Shown: piece after piece, positions 35,392-46,730 of the stretch
Numbering within the stretch: the first letter of the stretch is position 1
Layout: each line of letters begins with the position of its first letter
Source of the DNA: Eutypa lata
Lineage: Eukaryota > Ascomycota > Sordariomycetes > Xylariales > Diatrypaceae
DNA length: 64,000 nucleotides
Assembly: GCA_022661535.1 (NCBI GenBank)
Contig: JAKULF010000004.1
Span: 2,480,001-2,544,000, forward strand
Direction: 5' to 3'
The notes under the pieces: model-generated
The model's input: only the letters and a program-made list of their open reading frames with translations
What the model was told of the DNA's origin: nothing
The model's database searches: none
Made by a program: the position numbers and the translations under genes

Positions 35392-38300
35392 CTAGCTGTC
35401 CCAGATAGCACCGTAGGCGTGAATGCCACGGGTCTCGAGGCCGTATACGACCTTCTTGGTAATCTTCTCGTTGGCGATGATGATGACGGCCTCGGCATCA
35501 AAGCTCTTGACAAGGTTGTAGCTCATCTTGACAAGGTCCGGACGACCCTGCGTCCGTGTGTCATGGATGATGGCGCTAGGAATCTTGCTTCTGACGGCGT
35601 CGATGAGACCCTGTCCGAATGTCACCTCGGGCCTCGGAGTGGACCAGATGACCTGAGTGGGGCAGGAGGGATTCTGGAGATGGCCCAACACGGGACCGAC
35701 GCCGGAGCCAGTGCATACCACCACGACACGCCTAAACAGGGTAGCGATGCGCATAACACCGCAGGTTGGCACTCCCCTGACCCACATCTCCGTCGGAGGC
35801 TTGTCGATGCAGTTTTTTGTCCAATCCCCTGCGTTTGACACAACAAGAGAGTAGCCCTTGGGATAGATCCCAACTTGCTGGTAGGCAGGGATCGTAGCAA
35901 ACGAATGCCATTCGATGAGAGGGCGGTGCGAAACTCGCGTGAAGGAACCATTGACGGGAACCGTGTATCCAAAATGTAGTCTGATAGCATGGTTAGACAG
36001 GACCTCAGACTCGACAGGCACCTTCCTCAAGAAACACCAGGAGGAAGCGACGCTGAGTGTCGCTACCACCAGCAACCAGATGGCTGGATTTCGAAGAATG
36101 GCTTGGCCGAGAGTGATCTCGGCAGGCAGGGTATCATGGGTTGTAAGGACGGTCTGGACCCAGAATAGGCCTAGCATAGTCCATCCGATAAACCGATGCG
36201 TTCTCTCGAACAGGTCATGGTACTTCTTCCGCATGGTGGGGTACGCCAAGGTCCACATCACAGCGAACAGGGCGGATAGCATCCAGGAGATGACCTTGGT
36301 AGCAGGCCCTTGATAACCCCAGTTAGGGCAATGCGTTACCTGACACACCTCGTCGCTGATGTTGGTGCCCAAAAGCAAGAGGCCAGAGCAGATGGCGGCT
36401 CCCGAGTGGGCACCACCCAGATGATAGATCTTGGCGGCACGCGCTCGGATGAAAAGAGGGAACGACTTGGGTACCGAACAGCAGATAGTGTAGAGAATGT
36501 TGATCACGAATTCCTCACGGATAAGGACTGCGAGCACCAAGTTAATGGCGGTAAGCCAGCCAAGCCATTGACGAATGTTGTCGGTGCTATAAGCCACGGC
36601 GATGACAGCAGCGGTGTTGAAGAGGCCAAGCAGACTGAGGAGTCTCCGGTATGCAATAAATACGCGGTAGACCAACCCACGTATAGGCTGCGGAAGGAAT
36701 TTCGACGGCACTTCTGGTGTGAGGTCGAACAATTCTTCGTCGTCCTTTTCCTTCTCGGCGAAGTCCTTCTCGGCAAAGCTCGAAGACGAGGGAGTAATAG
36801 TTGTGGGAGTGGACTGGATCTCGCTCGCCTTCCCAAGGGTCTTCCCGCCAAGAGTACTGCTTGAAGTCGCTGCCAGCGAGTTGGCCTGGTCTTCCTTCTC
36901 AGCTGCGAAGATCTTCAGGGCCTTCTTGTCCGTTTTCCCGTTAGCCGTAAGAGGCATGGCATCAAGAAGGTGATATTTAGTCGGAACAGCATAGTAGGGC
37001 TGCTTTCCGCCGAGATATTGCTTAAGCGCATTCGCATCAACATCACGGGGTGCCACAAAAGCGTGAATCTCGCCATCGATGAACAGAGCAGCAGCCTTGT
37101 CGACAGCGTGATAGGCGTTCAGGGAGGATGTCACGCCGTCGAGCTCTACCCGGAATCCCTAGGATGAGGGTCAACATATTTGGACAATTAAGAAGATGAG
37201 AGGGAGGGGGTTTATGTCGAACCTTGATTTTGATCTGGTCGTCAACCCGACCCAACATCTCAATCTCTCCATCTTCTCTCCAGGCGCCTAAGTCACCAGT
37301 GTTGTACATCATCGACCTTTAAGTAGAAGTCAGCAAATGAAAGATGGATAGTCATGACGATATTCCCACTCTTACCCGTCGTTTGCAAAGGGATCGAGTC
37401 TATATTTCTCCGCTGTTTTATCTGGCAGGCCGATGTAACCACGGGAGATGCCGTGGCCACCAGCCCATTGAATGCCAGACTCACCCATGGCCACCGGCCT
37501 TCCTTCTTCGTCAAGAATGTAGACAGTGTTGTTGGGTGTAGGTTTTCCAATCGACAAGGGCTGGCTCGGTTGATGGAGGTGCATGGTGTTAACAATTGTA
37601 GTCTCCGTAGGACCACAGCAGTTGTAATATCTCGTATGGGTAGCCCATAAATCAGCAAGCCTATCTAGGTGTTAGGAGAAAACTTAAACTTGTGCGCCTT
37701 GCTTTGTACATACTTCTGGGAGATCGGTTCTCCAGCTGTTGCGACCGTACGGATGTTGGGGAATTCCTGCGGGTCATACTTGGCCAGAATACTAGGAGTG
37801 CAAATGAGGGTATTGATCTATCAGAAGGTTATACCGTATTAGATTTCAACTTTAACTTTCGTTTTGTGGTGTGCCTGGGAATGCTTCAAATCTGCATCGT
37901 AATGCGATAGGATTGTTCTGTGCTGCCAGAGCAATTGACCAACTTAGGCTTTTCATCAAACACATTCCTTCTTGAGGAGGTGTTGTTGAGATGCCTCGGA
38001 AAAATCCGCTGAAAGGCCATCGCATGTCTGGGCAGATAAAAAAAGAAGTTATATAAATAAAAAAAGGGGCTAACCTACCTGGCTAAGTGCCAAGCGCCAA
38101 TCAGAACCTCGGATGACAAGGGTTCCTCCATTGGAGAGAGTACCCAACGTCTCCCAAGCAGCTGTCCAGGAGGATTCCGTTAGTTACTAATGACGCATTG
38201 AATGAAACCGGATGTTATGAAGATGACTTACCCATGTCAAAGCTGATGTTCAAGACCTGTCCAACCTTGGTCCCGCGTGTGATGCCCAAGTCTCCAGGAG

Positions 38301-38988
38301 CTGCACACACAAGGTTGGCTACATTCTTGTGGGTTACATCGACACCTTTCGGCGCACCAGTGGTTCCTGAAGATGAAGGATTAGCAGTTAGATTCTAGTG
38401 TGATAGGCGATTGCTTTTACCTGATGTGAAGATGATGTAACATCCATGATGACTCTCAGCTAGGTCATCATACACGGGGAGATGATGCGGCTCAATGGTA
38501 AAGCCGTTGGCGTCTTCGATGACCAGAACTTCGCATGAGGCATCAACGCCAAGCAGACGATGCTTCGTAGAGTTCAGGCACAGCGCTACCTTGGCGGATG
38601 TCGATTCCAAGACAACCCGTAGCGTTGAGTCGGGCACAACACCACCATCCATGGGAACGTACTGAGCACCGCAGGTGAGGATAGCCACAGCGCCAACCAA
38701 CATCTCGATACCCCTCTTGACAACGAGAGGGACCTTGTCACCAGGAGTGACACCTACACTCCTCAGTTGGCGGGACAGCTTGATAGCCCGGTGAGCCAGG
38801 GAGGCATAGGTGATCTCACGAGCGGGGCTCGTGGTCAGATCGCGAGCAGCAACCTCGCCCGGTTGCGTCTTCGCATGATAGTAGAAAGCCTGGGTGATGG
38901 TTGCGAATCGAGGAGCCGTCCGTGGCCCGCGAGTGAAAGACTCGGGGACGGCCCTTGGTGTAGGTTCATTTCCAAGCTTGAAGCCCAT
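35392..38988 (-). CDS. Adenylation domain fused to ferric-reductase-like membrane oxidoreductase (NRPS-like)
   Basis: 1011-aa fusion protein. Exons from the start: 38988-38421, 38366-38232, 38161-38079, 37817-37714, 37660-37376, 37316-37223, 37158-35392. Residues 1-503 are an ANL adenylation domain with A3 FTSGTTGAPKG (187-197), FDMAAWETLG, TPSIL, A5 NCCGPTETT (310-318), YNTGDL (396-401), A8 GRVDDQIKIKGFRVEL and A10 NGKTDKKAL with the catalytic Lys. No phosphopantetheine-carrier signature follows; instead a Ser/Thr/Glu linker (about 505-590) leads to six hydrophobic segments (about 590-790) with His in HLGGAH and THRFIGW. A flavin/NAD(P)-binding-like C-terminus follows, with IEWHSFA, VVSNAGDW and VCTGSGVGPVLGHL. 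The likely role is to activate an acid substrate at a membrane and reduce a product or partner; the substrate is unknown. I vaguely recall similar proteins annotated as NRPS-like in other ascomycetes. Intron 37818-38078 may hide an extra exon. Confidence 0.86.
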
Positions 38989-40421
38989 CTTGCTTAGCTT
39001 AGCTCTTGCTAGCAGTGCTTCTAAGCAACAATAGGGGGAGAAAGGAATGAGAGGCTTGCTTGAACAAAGAAGTTGAAGGGACTTGACTCTCGATGACCTA
39101 TTAGGCTAACGGTAGTAGAGAACTTGACTTGTCCGTTGACACCAATCCGATATCCACGACTAGAAGATGCTTGCGGCGTCTTGGAGCTTTAATAGGTGTC
39201 TCATGTAGTAGGACTGGTTGCCGGATGACAGATTTGCAATGTTGGCGCAAGTATACCATGTTGATGACGAGCACCGATTCACGGGAACGGAACGACTCCA
39301 TCTCGACTATGAAATAATAATTCCAAAATTCCATCGGGTTACGCCACTTCTGGAAACGACAACGGGTTTTGGGATCTGTGGCCTGAACTTCCTATCTGAG
39401 CTTAACTGAACGAAGGGTTGGCGGGTTAAGACAAGAAGTTTGAGTTGATGATGCACTGTTCCACTTTTAATGATATGATTTGTTGCTGAAACCTTCCCTT
39501 TGTTTGGTTGCGATGGGAGGGTGCCAGAATCTACTTTGTCTACTTCTTGTCTACTAAAAGGGGACCGGAGGGGGCAGAAGGGGGAAGAGGGAGGGAGGAG
39601 AGGGTGGAGTGGGAATTGTCTTGAAGTGTTTTTGGCTTACAAGGCTTACTTTAGTGAGGTTACGGTAGCTGAGTGTACTGTCATGTAAAAGCAACGTCAA
39701 GTTACAGCGATCACATGTGGGGTCCCAGTAACTAGAGCTATATATCCTAGGCTGGGCGTGCCAGGGTCTAGTTACTTAGTTAGCTCTACTACAGTGTAAG
39801 GGTCCACTCCCCACCAAACCCATGTAAGATGCAGATGCAGGCACCCCCCTCTAACTATCCCCTTCCAAACCTCCTCCAAGAACCTCCCAAGGCGTGGCAT
39901 CCCAGGGCACCCTCAAGGCACCCAGGGTTACCCTTAGGTTACTGTGGCTGTCTCGGCCGAGCCAATCACCTCCAAATACTCGACCTTATACACAAATTCC
40001 TTTACCTACGAAACGTGATTTTCGACAAATTTGCCCTCATAAGGTCTTCCCCCAATAACCCTAAATTCCTAATGTTCGTATGCATTCGGTTCATGTTCCA
40101 TCCCCCGTGAGACTTACAAATGCCCGAGAGCTAAACGTCCTTAAACGTGCTCCACGAGCTTTTTTCTTCCCAGCTTCCGGATCGAGACCACCTCCGGTAC
40201 ATGATGATGTGCATCCGCCGTAGGCGTGCCGTGACTTTTAATGTTGCCACGCTACATGCCGTGTGGGCAAATCCCCCCCCGTTCGAAACCTGCATGCGGG
40301 TCGCCCAAACGGCGATATATGCCTCTTATACATTCCAGAACCATTCTTCGGGGGGCAACTTAGTTATCCTTTCTCTTCACACTTGTCATCTCGTCTCTAG
40401 CAGCAAAAACAGAAGAAGAAA
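38989..40421. promoter_or_regulatory. Divergent promoter region, adenylation-reductase / enoyl-CoA hydratase
   Basis: A 1.4-kb region between the divergent start codons of the adenylation-reductase gene and the enoyl-CoA hydratase. It holds no supported gene (frames at 39101-39334 and 39829-40110 look like chance). A CCAAT box lies at about 39962-39966, and a C/T-rich stretch precedes the hydratase start. Shared regulation of the two genes is possible but unproven. Confidence 0.4.
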
Positions 40422-41857
40422 ATGGCCAACATTCAGTCCTCGAGCCTCGTCTTCGCAGACACGCCCGTCAATGGCGTGAGAGTTATTACCTTCAATCGAT
40501 TAGATAAGCGCAATGCGCTGTCGCAGGCTCTCATATCCACCTTCTTGAAGCGGTTGACTGAAGCAGCTCTAGATAATACTGTCCGTGTTATCATCATCAC
40601 TGGCAGTAAATCATGTTTCTCAGGTGAGTGACGATGCACGTGTGTGTATATCTCTATCTGTCTGTCTGTCTGTCTGTCTTTCTGTCTGTCTATCTGTCTA
40701 TCTATCCCTCTATCCATCTCGGTATACGATATACTACACGTGGGTGAAAAACGTGGCGAGGGAGGAAAAGCATACATTCCATCCCTTCGCCTTTGCCACG
40801 TTCTAGAAGCCTAACGCCATTCTTAGCTGGGGCCGATATCAAAGAGATTTCTGAACTTGATGCAACAGAGGCGGGGAAGCGACGCTACCTCGAGGACCTC
40901 TGTCTAGGCATCAAGGCTGTCAAGAAACCCATCCTGGCAGCTGTCGAGGGGATCGCTGTGAGTTACTCCACTCCCCCAGAGTCATCATGTCAACAGTGGG
41001 TTGAATGGCGATACTAAACACCCATGACAAATATAGCTCGGCGGCGGCTTTGAGGTTGCGTTGATGGTAAGTCACGCCTTGTCCTAACCAAGTCCTACTA
41101 CTATCAACCATACCTAAGTGGACCTACACTGACCATGATTTGATCACAAAAGTGTGATATGATCTTCGCTAGCCGTGGTACTCGCCTGGGTCTACCTGAG
41201 GTCACGATCGGGGTCATCCCTGGAGCGGGGGGAACCCAACGCCTGACCAACACACTTGGAAAGTACAGGGTGAGTGAGACCTTCCATTGCCCCTATCTGA
41301 AAGAGACCTAGACCTCATGCTCGCTTAGGCCATGAAGATGATCATGCTAGGAAGCTCGATCACCGCGGGAGAAGCACATGCCAATGGACTGGTGGCCGAG
41401 ATCTTCGACGACGGCAAGGTGCTCGATAACACCATCGCCGTCGCGGAGAAGCTAGCCAATTCCAGTTCCGCGGCACTGTCCTTCGCGAAGGAGGCGATAT
41501 GCGGAGGTGAGTTGTCCCGCTTTCTGATGCTTCATCGATCTCCAACATCGCGCCATTGCTAACTGTTCTCGCCTGTTCCTCTTTACAGCGGATGAGCTGG
41601 GGCGAAATGAGGAGCTCGAGAGGCGGCTCTACTACACTTCCTTCGGCACTGCTGACAAGAAGGAGGGCATCAACGCCTTCCTTCAGAAGCGAAAGCCGAG
41701 GTGGAGTAAGGAATCGCGTAAGAACATCCCCCAGCACCATCGCGGCCTTTCGAGCAAGGGTAGCGCGTACTTCCTGAGAGATATCGTCATGTTGCCACGA
41801 ACTGTCGGTCGTGCGGCACTGGGGAAAGAGATCGCTCCAACCCCATGGGCTGTTTGA
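40422..41857 (+). CDS. Enoyl-CoA hydratase/isomerase family protein (crotonase fold)
   Basis: 308-aa crotonase-family enzyme, predicted to hydrate 2-enoyl-CoA in fatty-acid or branched-chain amino-acid breakdown. Exons: 40422-40623, 40827-40957, 41037-41066, 41153-41269, 41329-41506, 41589-41857; the third is only 30 bp. Key elements: VRVITFNRLDKRNALS near the N-terminus, AGADIKEI (oxyanion-hole strand, from residue 68), LGGGFEVALMCD with Glu117, and GLPEVTIGVIPGAGGTQRL with Glu137. The two Glu are 20 residues apart, as are the catalytic Glu144 and Glu164 of the mitochondrial enzyme, so it should be active. The family core normally ends soon after GINAFLQKRKPRW. Here the frame runs 48 residues further (ending TPWAV), so the 3' end may be an unrecognised intron or a genuine extension. 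No clear presequence or peroxisomal signal. Confidence 0.88.
40654..40718 (+). repeat. TCTG/TCTA microsatellite in intron 1 of the hydratase gene
   Basis: About 65 bases of TCTG and TCTA units with minor interruptions, entirely inside the 203-bp first intron, upstream of the CTAACGCC branch-like site. Confidence 0.85.
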
Positions 41858-44669
41858 TGGTTGGTAGTTGATATGATATCCCGCCGAGACTTGAGTCACG
41901 GACTTTTTCCCTTTGTCTTCTTGTTACTGTCTTCATCTTGTTCCGATATTTGGTGTCAATTTATATAGGGTATATATAGACATTCTTTATGGTCTTATAG
42001 GTCGTTTTGTTTTTCAATAGGATGTTTATTGGTCGTTAGAGTATTCTGCATGCGTATCGCTATGATAAAACAATCCCATGAAGCTATCGTCCGCATACTT
42101 GATCATACGATGCTCTAGCCCGGTAAAGTATTGTAATTGAGGCTCTTATAATTTAGTTTATGTATGAGGGCAGTAGGGATATAATGTTGACAACTTTAGT
42201 ATGGATACCCTACATTTAACCAGGATTGACAAGGTGTGCATTAGAATCAATAGGGGTACACTAGTTAATTTCTAAAGGTATAATCTACCCCCCTTTGTAG
42301 AAATGTGAAATCGACAACAATTATCCAGGCACTCCCACACTAAGAAACGCAGAAAATTTAACTAGTTTTAGATATAACTCAAGCAATAGAACTGATAAAC
42401 ATTGCTATATTAATCATCAGTGCCCTGTCTAGCTTATGGTAGTTATACTGTACATTTGTTCGATGGTATATAGGGGGATACGGAAATTTATTAATTTGTC
42501 GGAGAGAAACATTATATTAGATGCTGCCTGGGCAGGGATCCTGAGATTCCTGACACTTTAGACATTGTACATCCGTTATTGGTATATTGTCCCCTATGGA
42601 TGTCTTCTAGAACACTTCTTTTTATGATCCCACCGTGAACACCGCACGACAGAATTTCGAAGAAGAAATTTCGAAAAGCCGAAACGAACTAGTGTCAATA
42701 TATTTTCCAGGAACATGATCTAATCGGCAATAGACCCTAACGACTCTCATTCAGGTAGGTACGTCATGTTAGCAACTCCCCCAAAAGGAATGGCCATGAA
42801 TCAGAAAAGAAGAAAAAAAGCAACCGCACAATTGGTAACTAGGCGGCAGCCGCAGCAGAAATATTGGGAACTACCTGAAGATTAGTACAAATACTATTTT
42901 AGACCTCTCATATGGATGGATGGCCCTGACATCCAAAATCATTGTCTTAGAAGGGGCGACTCTCCCGGAAATTTCGCCACCGCTAGCACCCGCTTGGCTC
43001 TCGGTTTATTTTCTTATAGACCGCATTACTATTGTCGTGGCTGTGGGCTTTCCCCCTCGTGTTTGTGTTTGAAAAAGAAAAAAGACGAAAGCGGTCTTGC
43101 GCGGAAAGTCCATCGTTTTTTTAAAATTTTGTTTTTGTCATTCGAGTTGACGCTTCATCCTAGATCTGATGATTGTACCTGAGCTATATGGCCGTGCTCC
43201 CTAGTGTACGAAGATCGGCATGTTCCGCGTTCGCCACGGCCAGCGACGACTCCTCGCCGAGGAGTTCGAAAAGAATCAATGTAGACTGGACAATAATGAT
43301 CGAGGCAAGAAGTCCGTCTTTGCTCTCGAGCCCATTATGACGAAGGGAAGCGGGCCATCGTCAAGACAGGTCGTCTAAATTAAGCATTGCGCCCACGTGT
43401 ACGTTACCATTCACCATATTGATTTGCATGGCGTTTCATGCAGCCTGGAGGAGAAAAAAAAGTGGCGCCCATGATCTGATGTGCATATGTATGCAAGATG
43501 GCTTGCAGATTTAATATATAGCCGGGAAATCGTCGTCAGCGTGGAGGGCCCGGACAGCCGGAAGACGGGTAAATCGCCCATTTTTTGCCTTTTAGCGATC
43601 AATGTACCTAGTATACGATTCGACGTCCATACGTTGACATCGATAGTTCCATATGTTCATTCTATACAACGAACTCGGATCCCTAGAACCTGTAGTCTGG
43701 GTATATCGCCGTCTCTTTTGCTCGAGCTAGTTAATGGGACGCCCTCACCGAGCTGGTTTTCTAAGACCATTACGTACCTGTTGATTCATCCGTGTGTGTG
43801 GATTTAGTCTAGGTGAGGCAGCCCGGCATTTCGAGTATAATGTACATATGTAGGTAGGAGACCGCCTCATGCGACGTATCATTTCCAGCTAGTACTGTCA
43901 GGCTCCCTTCCCGCATGCCGATGTCCTCGGCCCGACGTCTTCGTTGCCATCTCAACCGCTTCCGGTGGGGAGGGAGGGGCTTGACGTACTTTATTTTATC
44001 GGCATTTGTCAATTGAACTTGGCGGTACCTACATACTTTCCCTATTCATAGAACACGGCAATGAGGTGGCGTCAAGGATTGCGCACGATCGGGAGAGAGA
44101 CCGTGGCGCTTCGAGCTTCGGTGACCTCGGTGTGACCCCGGTGGGAAAAAAAAAGAAATTCTCCTGGAACCTGCCGTGGTGAGGTTCTAGACCTGTTAAA
44201 TAAAGCCCGGTTCCATTAGAGAGCAGGAGGCCGATAATCTTTTGATATGCTACACACTTTTACTCACGGCAACTGTTCATACTAGCAGATCTGCTTTCGT
44301 TACAAGTCCGACTGTACATGCCTGTTAACGGCTAAATGGAGACGGCATTTCATTAGCAAGGTTTGGAGGCTTTGCTGATTAGATGATACGAAGACGGAAT
44401 GTAGTATGACTACTTGAATTTTGCATTATTAGGGTAGACTGCACTACTAATGAAACGGTACTTTGACCGTCTGTATAGACATTGAAAGCGAACCATTACA
44501 TGACCTCGTATCAGACCAAGCCCATAGCTATTAGGTCAAGTGTTCCGACGACAGACCAGAATAAAGTCTTCCTAATTACCGAACCATTGCAAACTAGGTG
44601 ATCCATCACAGGTAGGTTCATGTGACACAGATGCGAACAAGTGGCATTCCGCGATGACATGAGATAAGC
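41858..44669. other. AT-rich intergenic block
   Basis: About 2.8 kb with no strong gene. From 41900 to 42750 it is AT-rich. A GC-richer island around 43200-43380 contains one small frame listed separately. Frames at 42916-43182 and 43481-43807 show no domain. The left end of the next gene, on the minus strand, is at 44670. Confidence 0.45.
43220..43378 (+). CDS. Possible small protein or exon relic, unidentified
   Basis: A 52-codon frame starting at ATG (MFRVRHGQRRLLAEEFEKN, then CRLDNNDRGKKSVFALEPIM) and ending at TAA. Its codon use looks more coding-like than the AT-rich flanks, and it sits on a small GC-rich island. It could be a fragment of a decayed gene, a real micro-ORF or chance. No family resemblance was found. 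Confidence 0.2.
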   Translation: MFRVRHGQRRLLAEEFEKNQCRLDNNDRGKKSVFALEPIMTKGSGPSSRQVV

Positions 44670-45916
44670 CTACGTGACCGCGGCCTCACTGGCTGTGACG
44701 ATCCGGCTTCTGACGCTGCAGAGGACTTCATTGACCGAGTATTTCTTCAACCAGGATGCCTTAACTTCCAGTGGATAGATCAACTGGTAAGCATCGTCTA
44801 GCTGATAGGCCGTCCACTGCAATATCGAGAGTTAGAATTGCATCTTTACGGGTTAATTTGAACAATAGGATAGAGTTGTTAGTGAGCCTTCCTCTCCTGA
44901 ATATGCCCCTTTGAACAACTTCAAGCATTGAAACCAGCCAAAAAGGGAATTAAAAGACTTTGGAAATCAGGTACTTACATCAGTCCAAGAGATGGTGTCC
45001 CTGAGCAGCACTAGGGCCGAGGTACCGGGGCTGTCGTGCTTGTCGCAATCACCCAGAGCCATCTCGAGTCCATTAAAACCAAGCTCCCAGGTCTGGTGAT
45101 CTTGGTAGCGGGCACCGGAGCGAACGAGCCAGTAGAACTTCTTCAGGGCTTCGTCGTCCCAAGGGCCCGTGATGAGGGCTTCCGGGATGCAAGTTTTGGA
45201 ATGGACCATGCTGATCTGCTCGTCCATGTCCCGGGTGAGCAGAGCCTTGTCCACGATTCTGTCCTCGCCCATGAAAGTTGCGTAGTGGTCCATGAAATAG
45301 CGTTCCGCGGAATTCATCTCAGCAGCGTCATCCTTGACAACGTCCTTGACATCCTTGGCATCGGGCGCCAAGTTCAAGTCGCCGAAGATGTCGCGGCCTT
45401 CCATGAACTTAGGGAAGACACGACCACAGCGGGCGAAGCTTTCGGTGATGAAGCGCACGTTGACCCAAGAGAACTCGAGGAGCTTGGACTGCGTTTTGAA
45501 TTAGCTGAGATTTCTCGACATGAGGGTACTCATGGCAAACAAACCTGAAAGTCGGGATTGGCTTCTCGGTTAAGCATGGTGTCTCCCGTCGGGCCCTTAG
45601 CACACCAGGTGGGGGCGAAGGCATAGACGAAAACCTCGCGCCGAGTCTCGATGGCGGAGAGGAACTTGCCAATGAGGGGGCTGGCACGGACGAAGTTGAT
45701 ATTCTCCGAGTACATGAAGATAGTTCGCAGGATATCGTAGGGGATGCGCGCCTCCAAGTAAGAGACCTTACCGCGGCGGGTTCTCTTGGAAGGCTTCGCA
45801 AGGGCTTTGGTGGTAGCGGGGGTCTTCTTGAGTCGTTTGGCAACGCGTTCATGGCGAGGAATATGATCGGCCCATCTGCTGCGCTTTGAAGGCACAGAGA
45901 TTGGGGTCAACTCCAT
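44670..45916 (-). CDS. F-box-like fungal protein
   Basis: 342-aa protein. Exons from the start: 45916-45545, 45488-44979, 44816-44670; introns of 56 bp (GTTTGT donor) and 162 bp (GTAAGT donor) are both phase 0. The final exon (WTAYQLDDAYQLIYPLEVKA onward) reads continuously with the frame before it. The N-terminus is basic (KRSRWADHIPRHERVAKRLKK) and could be a nuclear signal. Residues about 52-85 (YLEARIPYDILRTIFMYSE, then ASPLIGKFLS) resemble the degenerate F-box motif common in ascomycete proteins, where the box would bind Skp1 of an SCF ubiquitin ligase. The remainder is a fungal-specific region without recognised repeats. The F-box reading is inference; gene structure is well supported. 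Confidence 0.75.
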
Positions 45917-46730
45917 CTTGAGAAAGACTTAGTTGCGAATGGTGACGGACAAGTGCAGCGTAATAAAAGCTACGATTACACAATGAAGGGGAAGGGGGTT
46001 GAAAGAACTGGGTGATGGCAGGTTGCACACATCACCAAGTGTTGAGGTGGTGTGAATGAAAGTGAAGGATGTATCCGCAGTGAAGAGCAGGACGCATTAC
46101 TGTCCATTTTTCTGTAGCACTTGAAGGCATCGTTGGGCCGACATGCTCAAAAGGGTGTTTCGTTTACTCGCAAAGACCGGACCAATCACTAACTAGGCAA
46201 GTCTATGATAATACCCGCATTTAATATCCTTTCAAGATACCTAGGTGATGTTACTAGTTAGGTAAATATTGTAAAAACTGTAAAAGCATACAGAGCAGAG
46301 CGATGGGCATTGGTATTTAGACTTAACCACCACTTCGTGTATATAGCTTCAGTTTCTGAACAGCAGCCCGGTTATTATATCGTGTCAAGGCCATAACTAT
46401 ACTTTACGGTAAAATATCGGTTGAACTTTAGTTAACGCTAACTACATGTAATTATGTACCTCTGTATGTATTGTACTTCGTACCCACCTAACACTATCTG
46501 CAGGGTCGATCCGCTTGACACCGGCAGCTGCCACCCATGCACATGCACCTGCTTGGAAGAATTCTTGTACCTAAAAGTTTCTGAGCCGCCATTTATTTTA
46601 TATCGCATCGCAGGGTTCCAAACTGCCATATACTTGGGGTAGACTCTCGCATGATGGCTCTTTAACAGATGAATTCATATAGCTGAATATAATTCACTAT
46701 CTTGTCTTGTCTTGTCTTATCTAGTTCGTC
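45917..46730. other. Divergent intergenic region, F-box-like / Mrs2
   Basis: About 800 bases between two divergent start codons; it should contain both promoters. A CTTGT repeat (TCTTGTCTTGTCTTGTCTTA) lies 25-45 bases before the Mrs2 start. A short frame at 46454-46642, open on both strands, is treated as chance. Confidence 0.45.

Noticed and set aside
36830..36860. Apparent LGGK carrier-like motif in the adenylation-reductase linker
   Set aside because: The surrounding text (SSTLGGKTLGKAS) lacks the preceding aromatic/acidic helix and the modifiable Ser of a phosphopantetheine site; it lies in disordered linker.
43481..43807. 108-codon plus-strand frame
   Set aside because: Starts at a non-ATG codon, no family resemblance, no splice partners seen.
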